DNA from: Fibrobacterota bacterium
GTDB taxonomy: Bacteria; Fibrobacterota; Chitinivibrionia; Chitinivibrionales; Chitinispirillaceae
Direction of reading: 5' to 3'
Length of the DNA: 58,683 bases
Assembly (NCBI GenBank): GCA_023412475.1
Contig: JAEYNR010000050.1
Coordinates: 1-58,683, forward strand
The notes beneath the pieces were generated by a model. It had not been told where the DNA came from. It was given only the letters and a program-made list of their open reading frames with translations, and did no database searches. The position numbers and the translations under genes were made by a program. Below are positions 32,624 through 41,271 of this stretch, piece by piece. Within the stretch, counting starts at the first letter, position 1. The number at the start of each line of letters is the position of its first letter.

Positions 32624-34390
32624 TTATACAATCGCATTGGCTGCCAGAGCTCCCAAAGCAGCCAGGAAAAACAGGCCATCGGCTAGTAAATTAAAAGCTG
32701 ATGCATGATTAGGATTGAACTGCGGATTCCATTTGGTGATAAAAAGGATATAGAACAGCGATGGGATCTGGAAAAGAAACCGGATGGTTTTCTCTGAGCG
32801 ATAGCTGACAGGGTTAATGAGAAGTGGAAAAAGCAGCAGAGCGGCTATACTGAAGCAAATCATCAGGAAGGTCATTTTGCGTGCACGTTTCTCTCCGATT
32901 ATGGTGATTAACGTTTCTCTTCCCATGATCCGGTCTCCTTCTATATCTCGCAAGTCAAAAATGAGTGAACGAAAAAATGACAGAATAAATATCCAGCAAA
33001 ATGTGGCGATGTTTATAGGTTCAATCTGCCAGATATTGTTGAGTATCTGTGGAACAAAAGTTATCACTGTAGCCCAGGCCAGTGCAACAAAGAGGTCCCT
33101 CGATGTTGGAATGTCCTTTAAACTTTTGTACCGCATGAGCTTGCGCATGCACTTTGGAACTATCGTTATGTGGTAAGTTGAGCCAATCAGACTTGCAGAT
33201 AACAGCAGATAAAAGAGTGTTCTGTTATATAAGAAACTTAATATCAGCATGAAAATTATACTGGCAGCAGAGAGGCTGAGTAACAGTTTACGATGATCAC
33301 AATAGAATTTATATCTGGAGACGCAATGGTGTTGAGTGGTTTCTATACTTGCCAGACTATTCCAGAGGTATGTAGAAAGGAAGTATAAAAAAACGAGAAC
33401 GGCTCCTATAGGGGAGAACGGCAAGCTCTGAAGATAACAGGAAGCGTAGTAGGCTGCTGCTGCGCCTACAGAAACAAAGATGTTTAGGTTAGCCAGAATG
33501 TCAAAGATATGCCAGAAGGTATTTGGAATAGTATGTTTTCTGGTCTGATTCGTAAACTGGATGTGGTCGGTAACTCTTTTTATCATCCATATAGGGGTGG
33601 AAGCTCCTGCAGTGATCCCAAGAGTGTGACAGTTGGCGATAGAATCCCAGTTTATCTCCTCTTCGGTTTCGATATGCTGGGTAGGAGTTCCGCAATCCTG
33701 AGCAATCTTGGCCAATCTTTGGGTATTGGCGCTGTTTTTACCTCCTACCACAATCAATGCATCAACCTGCTTGGCCAACAGTTCTGTTTCGCTTTGTCGC
33801 TGATCGGTTGCAGAGCAGATTGTCTTTTTTATGACTATATCTGCATGTGCAAATGAATTTTTGAGGTTTTCAGCAATGCGGTCAAACTGATTTCTATCAA
33901 AAGTGGTTTGAGAGACCAGGCAGATTTTTTCTACACTGGGCAGATTCTGAATATCTTCAACTGATTGAATCAAATATCCTGATTCACCAGCATATCCCAG
34001 GAGCCCGATTACCTCCGCATGTCCTTCATCTCCGGTAATCACAATGGAATAACCCATTTCCCTGTACCGCGAAATGACTTTATGAACCGTTTTTACTTTT
34101 GGACAAGTGCCATCTATTATAACGTGCCCTTCATCGGCATGTTTTTTTTGAACTTGTGGTGGAATTCCGTGAGCACGTATGAGAAGAGTGCTATCAGGAT
34201 GTAGTTTTTCCGTGTCATCAAGGGTCTTGATCCCGCGCTGCCCCAGCATTTCAACTGTCTGGCTATTGTGGATCAATGGGCCAAGAGTGAGAATACCTTT
34301 TTCTGTTTTCGCAGCATTTTCCAGGGCTAAATCGACTGCCCGTTTAACCCCCATGCAGAATCCGGCGGTTTTAGCTTGAATGATTTTCAT
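32624..34390 (-). CDS. ispH: IspH - UbiA-type prenyltransferase fusion
   Basis: About 588 residues from the ATG at 34390, which matches the usual IspH start (MKIIQAKTAGFCMGV); a 4-residue longer start is possible. Residues ~1-285 are IspH, the 4Fe-4S enzyme making IPP/DMAPP: cluster Cys12, IDGTCPKV, the SQTTF motif, ICSATDQRQ and GGKNSANT. Residues ~300-588 are a polytopic UbiA-like domain with about eight membrane segments. The second Asp motif is good (DLRDIEGDRIMGRETL), but the first, normally N-x3-D-x3-D, reads NSLASIETT, so prenyl-diphosphate binding may be altered. The fusion would place isoprenoid supply next to a membrane prenyl-transfer step. It heads a minus-strand group with the M1 and GH3 genes. 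Confidence 0.9.
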   Translation of the reverse strand: MKIIQAKTAGFCMGVKRAVDLALENAAKTEKGILTLGPLIHNSQTVEMLGQRGIKTLDDTEKLHPDSTLLIRAHGIPPQVQKKHADEGHVIIDGTCPKVKTVHKVISRYREMGYSIVITGDEGHAEVIGLLGYAGESGYLIQSVEDIQNLPSVEKICLVSQTTFDRNQFDRIAENLKNSFAHADIVIKKTICSATDQRQSETELLAKQVDALIVVGGKNSANTQRLAKIAQDCGTPTQHIETEEEINWDSIANCHTLGITAGASTPIWMIKRVTDHIQFTNQTRKHTIPNTFWHIFDILANLNIFVSVGAAAAYYASCYLQSLPFSPIGAVLVFLYFLSTYLWNSLASIETTQHHCVSRYKFYCDHRKLLLSLSAASIIFMLILSFLYNRTLFYLLLSASLIGSTYHITIVPKCMRKLMRYKSLKDIPTSRDLFVALAWATVITFVPQILNNIWQIEPINIATFCWIFILSFFRSLIFDLRDIEGDRIMGRETLITIIGEKRARKMTFLMICFSIAALLLFPLLINPVSYRSEKTIRFLFQIPSLFYILFITKWNPQFNPNHASAFNLLADGLFFLAALGALAANAIV

Positions 34391-34616
34391 TATGGTCCAC
34401 AAGTTAAATAATAAGCAGATTCAGACGTAGCAAGTTATCAAGTATGTGACTGTTACAAACTAATCCTGAATCTGATGATCATGTGAGATAAAATACAATT
34501 TTCTTTTGGTTCTCTGTTATATAAGTTTTGATATCTGTTGATGATTCCATGTTTTCTACTGATCTGAATTCAATATTAAACTTGGAATTATAATGTCCGG
34601 GAGCCATTTTTAAAAA

Positions 34617-35534
34617 ATGTCTATCATTTTACAAGCTGAAAACCTGAGAAAAAGTTTCGGAAAATATTCTGTTCTGGAAGATGTTTCTTTAGAAATCGAA
34701 AGCGGAACAGTATATGGATTAGTTGGTCTCAATGGGGCGGGCAAAACCACCTTCTTGAGGCTGCTACTGGGACTTCTCCGGCCAGATTGCGGGAGCATTT
34801 CGGTTCTGGATATGAATCCCTGGAAACATCAGCATCATTTTTGCAAAAAAGCAGGCGTGGTGCTAGAGAATGATGGCTTTTGGGCAAATCTTACCCCCAG
34901 AGAAAATCTCAGTATCTATGCAGAAGCTAAAGGGTTGACTCAAAAAGATCTGCAGGATTATTTAAATAAACACTGGTCTGGTACAGAGTTATTCGAAAAA
35001 AACAAAAAAACTAAACATCTCTCAAGAGGGCAGAAGATGCAATGTGCCTTATGCAGGGCATTCATGGGTGAGTCAACTGTTTTTTTTCTTGATGAACCTG
35101 TTCTGGCACTGGACATGACAGCTTATGAACACTTTTGTGGATTGGTAAAGGCAGCCCGTATGCGGGGGGCCACTATAATTATTAGTTCTCACCAACTCGA
35201 TACGATAGATACATTGTGTGACAGAGTGGGTATATTACGTGACAAACGACTCTCAGAGCTGAAAAGAACAGATTCTGAAAATGAATGGATTGTTGTTACT
35301 GATCAGAATATTCAATGGAAGAATGCAATCGAACAGTGCGGCGGCAATAATGTTTCCTTTAAAGATGGATGGAAATTTATAATTAATAATGCAGATATGA
35401 CAATACCCGCTCTGATAGGTAAACTGGTTTCTGCTGGTTGCTGCATCAGGGAGGTAAAAAGAATTACTCCCGATAATATTTTCAGCAGCGCCATAAAAGA
35501 CATTTATTGCAATAGCAATAAGGGGCCGACCTGA
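34617..35534 (+). CDS. ABC transporter ATP-binding protein (ABC-2 type)
   Basis: A 305-residue ATPase. Walker A is GLNGAGKTTF, the signature is LSRGQKMQ, Walker B plus Glu is VFFLDEP, and the switch His is in IISSHQLD. The C-terminal ~80 residues are an extension common in ABC-2 exporters. The permease gene starts 2 bp after its stop, so the two form an exporter. Substrate unknown. Confidence 0.92.
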   Translation: MSIILQAENLRKSFGKYSVLEDVSLEIESGTVYGLVGLNGAGKTTFLRLLLGLLRPDCGSISVLDMNPWKHQHHFCKKAGVVLENDGFWANLTPRENLSIYAEAKGLTQKDLQDYLNKHWSGTELFEKNKKTKHLSRGQKMQCALCRAFMGESTVFFLDEPVLALDMTAYEHFCGLVKAARMRGATIIISSHQLDTIDTLCDRVGILRDKRLSELKRTDSENEWIVVTDQNIQWKNAIEQCGGNNVSFKDGWKFIINNADMTIPALIGKLVSAGCCIREVKRITPDNIFSSAIKDIYCNSNKGPT

Positions 35535-35536
35535 AG

Positions 35537-36196
35537 ATGAAAGGGCTAAAGACGGTAATTAATAAAGAATGGAAATGTTTTACCGGTTCTGACCGGGGAG
35601 TCTTTATTCTTTATGCAGTGCTTGTACTATCCTGGAGTTTCTTTCTGGTTGGGGGTAGTGATTCATCTTTGAGAACTGGTCCTATTTGGCTTGTGTTTTT
35701 TTCAGTCGTAGTGGCAGCCAACTTCTCAAATACTGTTTTTATATCGGAGAGAGTATCCGGTGCACTGGAAATCCTTATAACATCAGGACTATCCAGAAAC
35801 AGTATCTTGTTTGGGAAGATGAGCTTTGTCATGGGAATGAGTTTGGTGATTGGGGGGGCCTGTATGGGTCTGGCCTGTCTTTGGCAGTATTTAATCTATG
35901 ATTATGAAATGCTTGTTTTGAGACCGCTGGATTTTATTACTTATGCAGCTTCTGCTTTCGTAAACGTAGCCGGAAGTGCATTTCTGTCAGTACGTATGCC
36001 TAACCCCAGGCTGCTTCACCTTGCAAATCTATTTCTGACAGGTTGTGTGATTGCAGTATATACAATTCTAAGCCTCTATTATCCAGTACCGGATCTTATT
36101 CTTCCACTACTTCTTATTCTGGTAGGTATGGTTAGTTCAGTACTGGCAAAAAACGAATTCAACAGTGAAAGGATACTTCAGCCAGTAATTTTCTGA
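35537..36196 (+). CDS. ABC-2 type transporter permease
   Basis: A 219-residue membrane protein with about six hydrophobic helices (GVFILYAVLVLSWSFFLVGG, WLVFFSVVVAANFSNTVF and so on). The loop FISERVSGALEILITSGLSR is the coupling helix typical of ABC-2 permeases that interact with the ATPase. It is paired with the ATPase just upstream. About 250 bp of unassigned sequence follow it. Confidence 0.87.
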   Translation: MKGLKTVINKEWKCFTGSDRGVFILYAVLVLSWSFFLVGGSDSSLRTGPIWLVFFSVVVAANFSNTVFISERVSGALEILITSGLSRNSILFGKMSFVMGMSLVIGGACMGLACLWQYLIYDYEMLVLRPLDFITYAASAFVNVAGSAFLSVRMPNPRLLHLANLFLTGCVIAVYTILSLYYPVPDLILPLLLILVGMVSSVLAKNEFNSERILQPVIF

Positions 36197-36446
36197 GAAT
36201 CTTAATAATGAATTAACAAATTAGAAACATTGTTGTCTACTTATACTTAATTCAGACGGATTGTTTGGCGTGAATCGTTCGATTTAGGTTATTCATTAGA
36301 TCCTCTGTCTGCTGACTTCAGTAGGTCACCTGGGGAACTTCACAGCTATATTGTTGAAGTTTTGCGGGGATGATAGGTGAAAAGAAAAAATGTTTTTCTG
36401 ATCTAAGTTTAGGTACAAAAAACTGTATTAAAAAGGAGCATGTAAA

Positions 36447-36593
36447 ATGAGTATCGAATGTCAGCTTGAAGAAAACAGAAAAAATTGCACGTGTCCAGAG
36501 AGAGATTGTTCTCGAAATGGAGCCTGTTGTCAATGTGTAGCCTATCACCGCAGGGCTGGCGATTTGCCTAATTGTTTAAAAAGAAACAGGTAA
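36447..36593 (+). CDS. Cys-rich microprotein (DUF6485-like)
   Basis: A 48-residue protein with an AGGAG site 9 bases before the ATG. Cysteines are arranged as NCTCPERDC-x5-CCQCVAYHRRAGDLPNC, matching the small DUF6485-type proteins found in many anaerobes. The C-x-C, CC-x-C and final C are consistent with binding a metal or Fe-S centre, but no function is known. It is too short for many gene finders and sits alone between the ABC exporter and the CdaA gene. Confidence 0.85.
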   Translation: MSIECQLEENRKNCTCPERDCSRNGACCQCVAYHRRAGDLPNCLKRNR

Positions 36594-36924
36594 GTTTATG
36601 AAAACAGGACCAAATTGAAAAACTTCATCCGCCTTGAAACTCTTATTTCTGTTTCGAATTTCGTGTTTATTTTTTTAAACTTATCCCAGTTTAAAAAGAT
36701 TCGCATTTCAGGGTGAAAGCACTTTTCTTAATTGTTATGGATCTTATTGCGCTTTTAATGCTAAGACAGCCAAATTAGAATTTCGAAGTCTCTCGAGCAG
36801 AAAGATCTTTTGAACGACAAAGAGGGGCGATCTGTTTTTGGTGAATAGATTGTTGTTGGGTTCACAAAAAGAACCAAAAGAGAGTAACAAGCATATATCG
36901 GGGCAAATAGTAGATTGTCTGAAA
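36594..36924. other. Intergenic region with repeat, before the 3' end of the CdaA fusion
   Basis: 331 bp without a supported gene. It contains the repeat segment 36620-36668 and AT-rich sequence. A 90-codon frame (36838-37110) mainly overlaps the CdaA fusion on the other strand and has no supporting features. Confidence 0.5.
36620..36668. repeat. Intergenic repeat AAACTTCA...CTCTTATTTCTGTTT
   Basis: AACTTCATCCGCCTTGAAAC then TCTTATTTCTGTTTCGAATTT. The segment 46355-46400 reads AAACTTCAGTTACTTGAAAC then ACTCTTATTCCTGTTTAGAATTT. These are dispersed copies of one repeat. Confidence 0.65.
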
Positions 36925-38415
36925 TTATTGGGAATTCTTTGTTCCTCCGTCCCCGGTATCGGGAGCTATCTCCTCAACGGTCTGCTTTGGGCTGACATTA
37001 ACAGTGACCTTTACACTGCTTTGGTTTTCATCTGGAGAAATCATTCCGTAAGGTGGTATGACCCGAAGGCGCACTATGGTACTCTGCGAGATCTGATCCA
37101 GATCCAATGATTCTGTTGGAACTTCTGCAAAACTTCCCTTTTTTGATTGAGGTATTAGTAGTTGGATTGTTGCCGGTGCTATTTTAATTTCATCCAGTTG
37201 CAGCGTTTTGGATAGTTTTCCCCTGGTTTTTACTTTTACTGGCACTTCAATCAATTCTGTCATCGATGCACGGAAGGAAAATTCTTTTGGCGATACAGAG
37301 TTTACACTAAGACCTTTAGGGAGGTTTAAATTTTTTTCGGTAATAGGAATTGATTGGTTTCCTAAGTGGATTTTTCCTAAATCCAGTGATGCTACCAGGA
37401 TTGAGTTAAAAGCGAATAAGCGTTCAGGGCCTGAGAGGGTAACCTTAAGTTCCTGAGGTTGTGGGTCCTCCAGAACAAAACCCTGAGGGACGTTGCGATA
37501 TTCAATGGGAACGGTATAGGTACGGTTGACAGTGTCGACTCTGTAAGCAACCAGTGAATATAGAATGATAGAGCAAATTATTGAAGTTATCTTTAAGCCG
37601 TAATTTTTAGTGATCCTGGAAAAGTTGCTTAATTTGGCTGGAGGTGGAAAAAGCCTGTTATAATATGCATTAAGTCGGTTTCTAAGCATTTCTTGAGAAA
37701 CCGTTTCTAAGTGGCCGTTTTCAGCTACACTTTTTGTTCCACGTTCCTCCGAGACCACCAGCACCAATGCATCTGATCTCTCGGCCATCCCCACAGCAGC
37801 GCTGTGTCGGGTACCTGTGTCTCTGGTTTCTGCCAGGTTATGAGAAAGAGGAAGCCTAACCCCAAACTTATCGATCCTGTCACCTTCAATTATAACTGCT
37901 CCGTCATGATTTGGAGTTTCGGGGTGGAAAATACTATAAAGAAGTGGAATACTGATTCGTCCATTCAAAGGAATACCACCTGTAAGGTGGCGGTCGAGGC
38001 TTTCTTCCCCCTTGATAACTATGAGAGCTCCGATTTTGTCGGTTGCTAATTTACATACTGCATCAACTATGGCATCAACAGTTTTGTTGGAAGCTAACAA
38101 ACGACGTTTGGAGTGGAAGTTACCAATTGTGGCAAGCTTCTCCATAGCCATCCGGATATCTTCCTGAAATATTATCACCAAAGCAACTAATGCAGCGGTT
38201 AATCCTGCCTGAAAGACCTGAGAGGTCATATACATATTTAGCATGCGGGCTGTAACAAAGAGCAATAAGACACTTCCGATCCCTAATACTACTGACCGGG
38301 AAGCTCTGCGCCTTAACCAACTGAATATAAAATAGAGAAAAACCGAAACAACCAGGATATCCAGCAGGTCGGCAAATCGAAAATTGGCAGCTATTTGTTT
38401 AAAAGAAATTATCAC
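36925..38415 (-). CDS. cdaA: Diadenylate cyclase CdaA fused to YbbR/CdaR domains
   Basis: A 496-residue protein. Residues ~1-275 are CdaA: three N-terminal membrane helices, then the DisA_N-type cyclase domain with the DGA motif in NHDGAVII and the second motif as TGTRHSAAVGMAERSDALVL; the latter is RHS where most CdaA/DisA read RHR. A fourth membrane helix (about 288-306) leads into periplasmic YbbR repeats (about 310-480) like those of CdaR, the regulator of CdaA in Firmicutes. The c-di-AMP-synthesising enzyme and its regulator are thus one chain. c-di-AMP controls potassium/osmolyte balance and wall homeostasis elsewhere. Monocistronic. Confidence 0.93.
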   Translation of the reverse strand: MIISFKQIAANFRFADLLDILVVSVFLYFIFSWLRRRASRSVVLGIGSVLLLFVTARMLNMYMTSQVFQAGLTAALVALVIIFQEDIRMAMEKLATIGNFHSKRRLLASNKTVDAIVDAVCKLATDKIGALIVIKGEESLDRHLTGGIPLNGRISIPLLYSIFHPETPNHDGAVIIEGDRIDKFGVRLPLSHNLAETRDTGTRHSAAVGMAERSDALVLVVSEERGTKSVAENGHLETVSQEMLRNRLNAYYNRLFPPPAKLSNFSRITKNYGLKITSIICSIILYSLVAYRVDTVNRTYTVPIEYRNVPQGFVLEDPQPQELKVTLSGPERLFAFNSILVASLDLGKIHLGNQSIPITEKNLNLPKGLSVNSVSPKEFSFRASMTELIEVPVKVKTRGKLSKTLQLDEIKIAPATIQLLIPQSKKGSFAEVPTESLDLDQISQSTIVRLRVIPPYGMISPDENQSSVKVTVNVSPKQTVEEIAPDTGDGGTKNSQ

Positions 38416-38637
38416 GAGAGACTCACATTTCAGTTAATACAAAAATAATGAAATACGACTCTGTTTTCCAAAAAGTTGCCAACGATTTCTTACGTGCTTA
38501 CTTTTTGCAAAATTTTTAGAATTCAGCTTTTAAAGAAGCTATTTTTCTGTATTCAATTTTAAATTCCAGAAAAGATCACCCCAGCTTTTTGTCTGGGCTT
38601 TCAGTTGCCTTATTAATTCTATAAAAGGTTTAATGAT

Positions 38638-39171
38638 TTGAAAAGAAGCAAAGTGGAAAAAAAAATCTTAACAAAGATCCATCATCAGATTTTAGAGGGT
38701 ACACTCTATGCTTTAGAGATTGATGGTGTGCTTCAGATTGAAGCTTTCAGCTTTAATGATAACAGTGGAGATAATCAGTGCCTTGAGAGCAGGCTGGAAC
38801 CTTATAAAAAAGTAATACTTGATTATCTTGATGGAAGGAAGGTGGATTTTTCCATCTTTCCTATAGATTTTAGCTGTTTTACACCTTTTCAACAGAGGAT
38901 TCTGACCGCAGCAAAAACAATTCCCAGCGGGGTTACGATCTCTTATGAAGAGCTCGCGTCAAGAGCTGGTTTTCCCGGAGCTGCCAGAGCGGCCGGTTCG
39001 GTTATGAGAAGAAACCGGTTTCCGATAATTATCCCCTGTCATAGAGTGATTTCTAAATCCGGAAAAATTGGGGGGTATAGTGGGATGCAAAAAGGGGCAA
39101 TGATTGAGCTTAAAAAAAAATTACTCAATCTGGAAGGGTATAAAATACCGGTTATAGAAAAACGTTTGTAA
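38638..39171 (+). CDS. ogt: Methylated-DNA--protein-cysteine methyltransferase
   Basis: A 177-residue O6-alkylguanine-DNA alkyltransferase. The active-site motif is IIPCHRVIS, preceded by FQQRILTAAKTIPSGVTISY and AARAAGSVMRRN (DNA-binding helix-turn-helix with Arg finger). It repairs O6-methylguanine by moving the alkyl group to the Cys. The frame starts with TTG at 38638, with a weak AAAGG site; no upstream in-frame ATG fits. Monocistronic. Confidence 0.93.
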   Translation: MKRSKVEKKILTKIHHQILEGTLYALEIDGVLQIEAFSFNDNSGDNQCLESRLEPYKKVILDYLDGRKVDFSIFPIDFSCFTPFQQRILTAAKTIPSGVTISYEELASRAGFPGAARAAGSVMRRNRFPIIIPCHRVISKSGKIGGYSGMQKGAMIELKKKLLNLEGYKIPVIEKRL

Positions 39172-39398
39172 CTAATCAGGTAATAAAAAAAATATGGCAA
39201 AAAATCTGAAACGAGTCAAAACTAATCAGATAAAATTAATCAGAGAGAATCGTATTTTGATATTGGTTATTTTTTCTTATTAGATATTTTCGGGTAGGCA
39301 TTTTTCGTTTGGATAGATGAGTTGTTACAAGTTTTATTATATAACATGCAGTTGAGAATTGAAGAAACCTGAGGACTTTGAAGGAGCTGTTTTTTTAA

Positions 39399-40712
39399 AT
39401 GAAAAATTATATTCTTGACACAAACGTTCTTCTATACGATGCACAAGCCCTCTTCAAGTTTGGCGAGAACAACATAATTATCCCGATACCGGTTATTGAG
39501 GAGATTGATCATTTCAAAAAAGAGGGCACAGAAACAGGGCGTAATGCACGTCAAGCCTCCCGTTACCTGGATAATCTCAGGCAAAGGGGATCTGTCTCTT
39601 CAGGAATCAAACTGGATAACGGCGGTTTGCTTTTTGTTAAAATGAGTACAGGCTCGGTGATGCGAAGACTTCCTGAAGAATTGCAGGACCGCAATAATGA
39701 TAATCTTATTCTGGCCATCGCGCTTGAGGTAAAAGAATCTTCCGGTGATATCTCTACAGTATTTGTAAGTAAAGATATCAATCTTCGAATAAAGGCAGAT
39801 GCTCTGGGTTTGGATGTGGAGGATTATGAGTCAGATAAAGTGGATATCGAAGAGCTTTATTCAGGGCATTGCGAAATAGTGGCAGATTACGATATGATGT
39901 CCAGATTTCGCGAGAATGGATCATTAAAAGTTGAACAGAAGCTTTATCCACATCAGTTTGTTGCTTTGATAAATCCTGACAAAAGCGAAACTCTGCTTGG
40001 TAGATATGATGCCAGCGGTAATAAAATTATAAAGGTAGCCATTGAAGAACGGCCTGGAACATGGCGGATTAGTCCCCGTAACCGGGAGCAGATTTTTGCC
40101 ATGGACGCATTATTAGATGATGACATTCAACTGGTTACGCTTGTCGGTAAAGCTGGTACCGGAAAGACATTGCTGGCTGTAGCTGCAAGTCTATACAAAA
40201 CTGTAGATGAAAATGTCTATAGCAGGGTGCTGGTTTCCCGTCCCACCTTGCCAATGGGGAAAGATATCGGTTTTTTACCAGGCACTGTTGAAGAAAAGTT
40301 GACTCCATGGATGTACCCAATTGTGGATAATGTTGAGTTGATTATGCGAAAAGATAGTCGCAGCAGCCGTCATTTGCGCGGATATCGGGAACTTGTGGAG
40401 ATGGGAATACTTGTGATTGAACCACTCACTTACATTAGGGGGCGCTCAATTCATAGCCAATATTTGATCATCGATGAGGCTCAGAATCTGACTCCTCACG
40501 AAATAAAAACCATCGTTACCAGAGTAGGCGAGGGGACAAAAATCGTGGTGACAGGCGATCCATATCAGATCGACAATCCTTACATCGATTCTTCCAGCAA
40601 TGGATTAACTTATGTGGTTGAAAAGTTTAAAAACCAGGAGATCTCCGCACATATCACTTTCTCCAAAGGTGAAAGATCCAGATTGTCTGAGCTTGCTGCA
40701 AATCTTCTTTGA
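39399..40712 (+). CDS. PIN-PhoH family ATPase/RNase (PhoH2/YlaK type)
   Basis: A 437-residue two-domain protein. The N-terminal PIN ribonuclease domain (about 1-140) has the acidic residues in ILDTNVLLYD, IPVIEEIDHFK, the NDNLILAIA segment and VFVSKDINLRIKA. The C-terminal PhoH ATPase (about 215-437) has Walker A GKAGTGKTLLA, FLPGTVEEK and Walker B LIIDEAQNLTPHEIK. In mycobacteria, PIN-PhoH proteins are RNA helicase-ribonucleases. Cytoplasmic. No antitoxin gene is adjacent. Confidence 0.95.
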   Translation: MKNYILDTNVLLYDAQALFKFGENNIIIPIPVIEEIDHFKKEGTETGRNARQASRYLDNLRQRGSVSSGIKLDNGGLLFVKMSTGSVMRRLPEELQDRNNDNLILAIALEVKESSGDISTVFVSKDINLRIKADALGLDVEDYESDKVDIEELYSGHCEIVADYDMMSRFRENGSLKVEQKLYPHQFVALINPDKSETLLGRYDASGNKIIKVAIEERPGTWRISPRNREQIFAMDALLDDDIQLVTLVGKAGTGKTLLAVAASLYKTVDENVYSRVLVSRPTLPMGKDIGFLPGTVEEKLTPWMYPIVDNVELIMRKDSRSSRHLRGYRELVEMGILVIEPLTYIRGRSIHSQYLIIDEAQNLTPHEIKTIVTRVGEGTKIVVTGDPYQIDNPYIDSSSNGLTYVVEKFKNQEISAHITFSKGERSRLSELAANLL

Positions 40713-40775
40713 ACCTTAATCGGAGAGATTCTTTGAACAAAGTATGGAATGTGTGAAAGATTATTCCAGGCGAGC

Positions 40776-41249
40776 TCAGTCAGCAAATGCCTGGAAAATT
40801 CTTTCTACAGCCTGTTCCATTTTTTGTGGGTTTGCTTTAATGAAAAACTGAAGAATTTCTCCGGGAAGTACCTCTGCACCTGAAGTTTCTAATTCCTGGT
40901 TCATAGCCTTTATAGCCTGTTTCCCTCCCATCCAGGGAAAAGGAAACATCATTGTGACAAAACTTAGAACCTTTTTATTTTTAATCTTGGTAAGTTGAGA
41001 AAGGTAAGCCATTATCACCGGTGATGCTTTGAAAGCCCACACTGGGGCTCCAAAAAGAATCGCGTCAAATTGCTCCACTTCTGGTGAATTTTTAATGGTA
41101 AATTTTCTGGATCCAGGTGAGACCCGCCCTGCAGTACGAAGCATTTCTATTTCGGCTTCATGACCATTGCTTTTAAATTTTGCAGCGATCGCCCGAGCAA
41201 AATGAGCTGTATGCCCTGATTGTGTATGGATTATGATTCCTATTTTCAT
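40776..41249 (-). CDS. Flavodoxin-family protein
   Basis: About 157 residues from the ATG at 41249, where an AAGGAG site fits; a longer frame would overlap the upstream gene. IGIIIHTQSGHTAHFARAI is the FMN phosphate-binding loop (T/S-x-T/S-G-x-T), and LFGAPVWAFKASPVI is the second FMN-contacting segment. It is probably an electron carrier or small NAD(P)H-quinone reductase-like protein. It follows the M16 peptidase pair on the same strand. Confidence 0.85.
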   Translation of the reverse strand: MKIGIIIHTQSGHTAHFARAIAAKFKSNGHEAEIEMLRTAGRVSPGSRKFTIKNSPEVEQFDAILFGAPVWAFKASPVIMAYLSQLTKIKNKKVLSFVTMMFPFPWMGGKQAIKAMNQELETSGAEVLPGEILQFFIKANPQKMEQAVERIFQAFAD

Positions 41250-41271
41250 AAGAGCGTGTCTCCTTATAGCT

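Noticed and set aside
36838..37110. 90-codon frame on the + strand near the 3' end of the CdaA fusion
   Set aside because: Most of it is antisense to the YbbR coding region and there is no support for expression.
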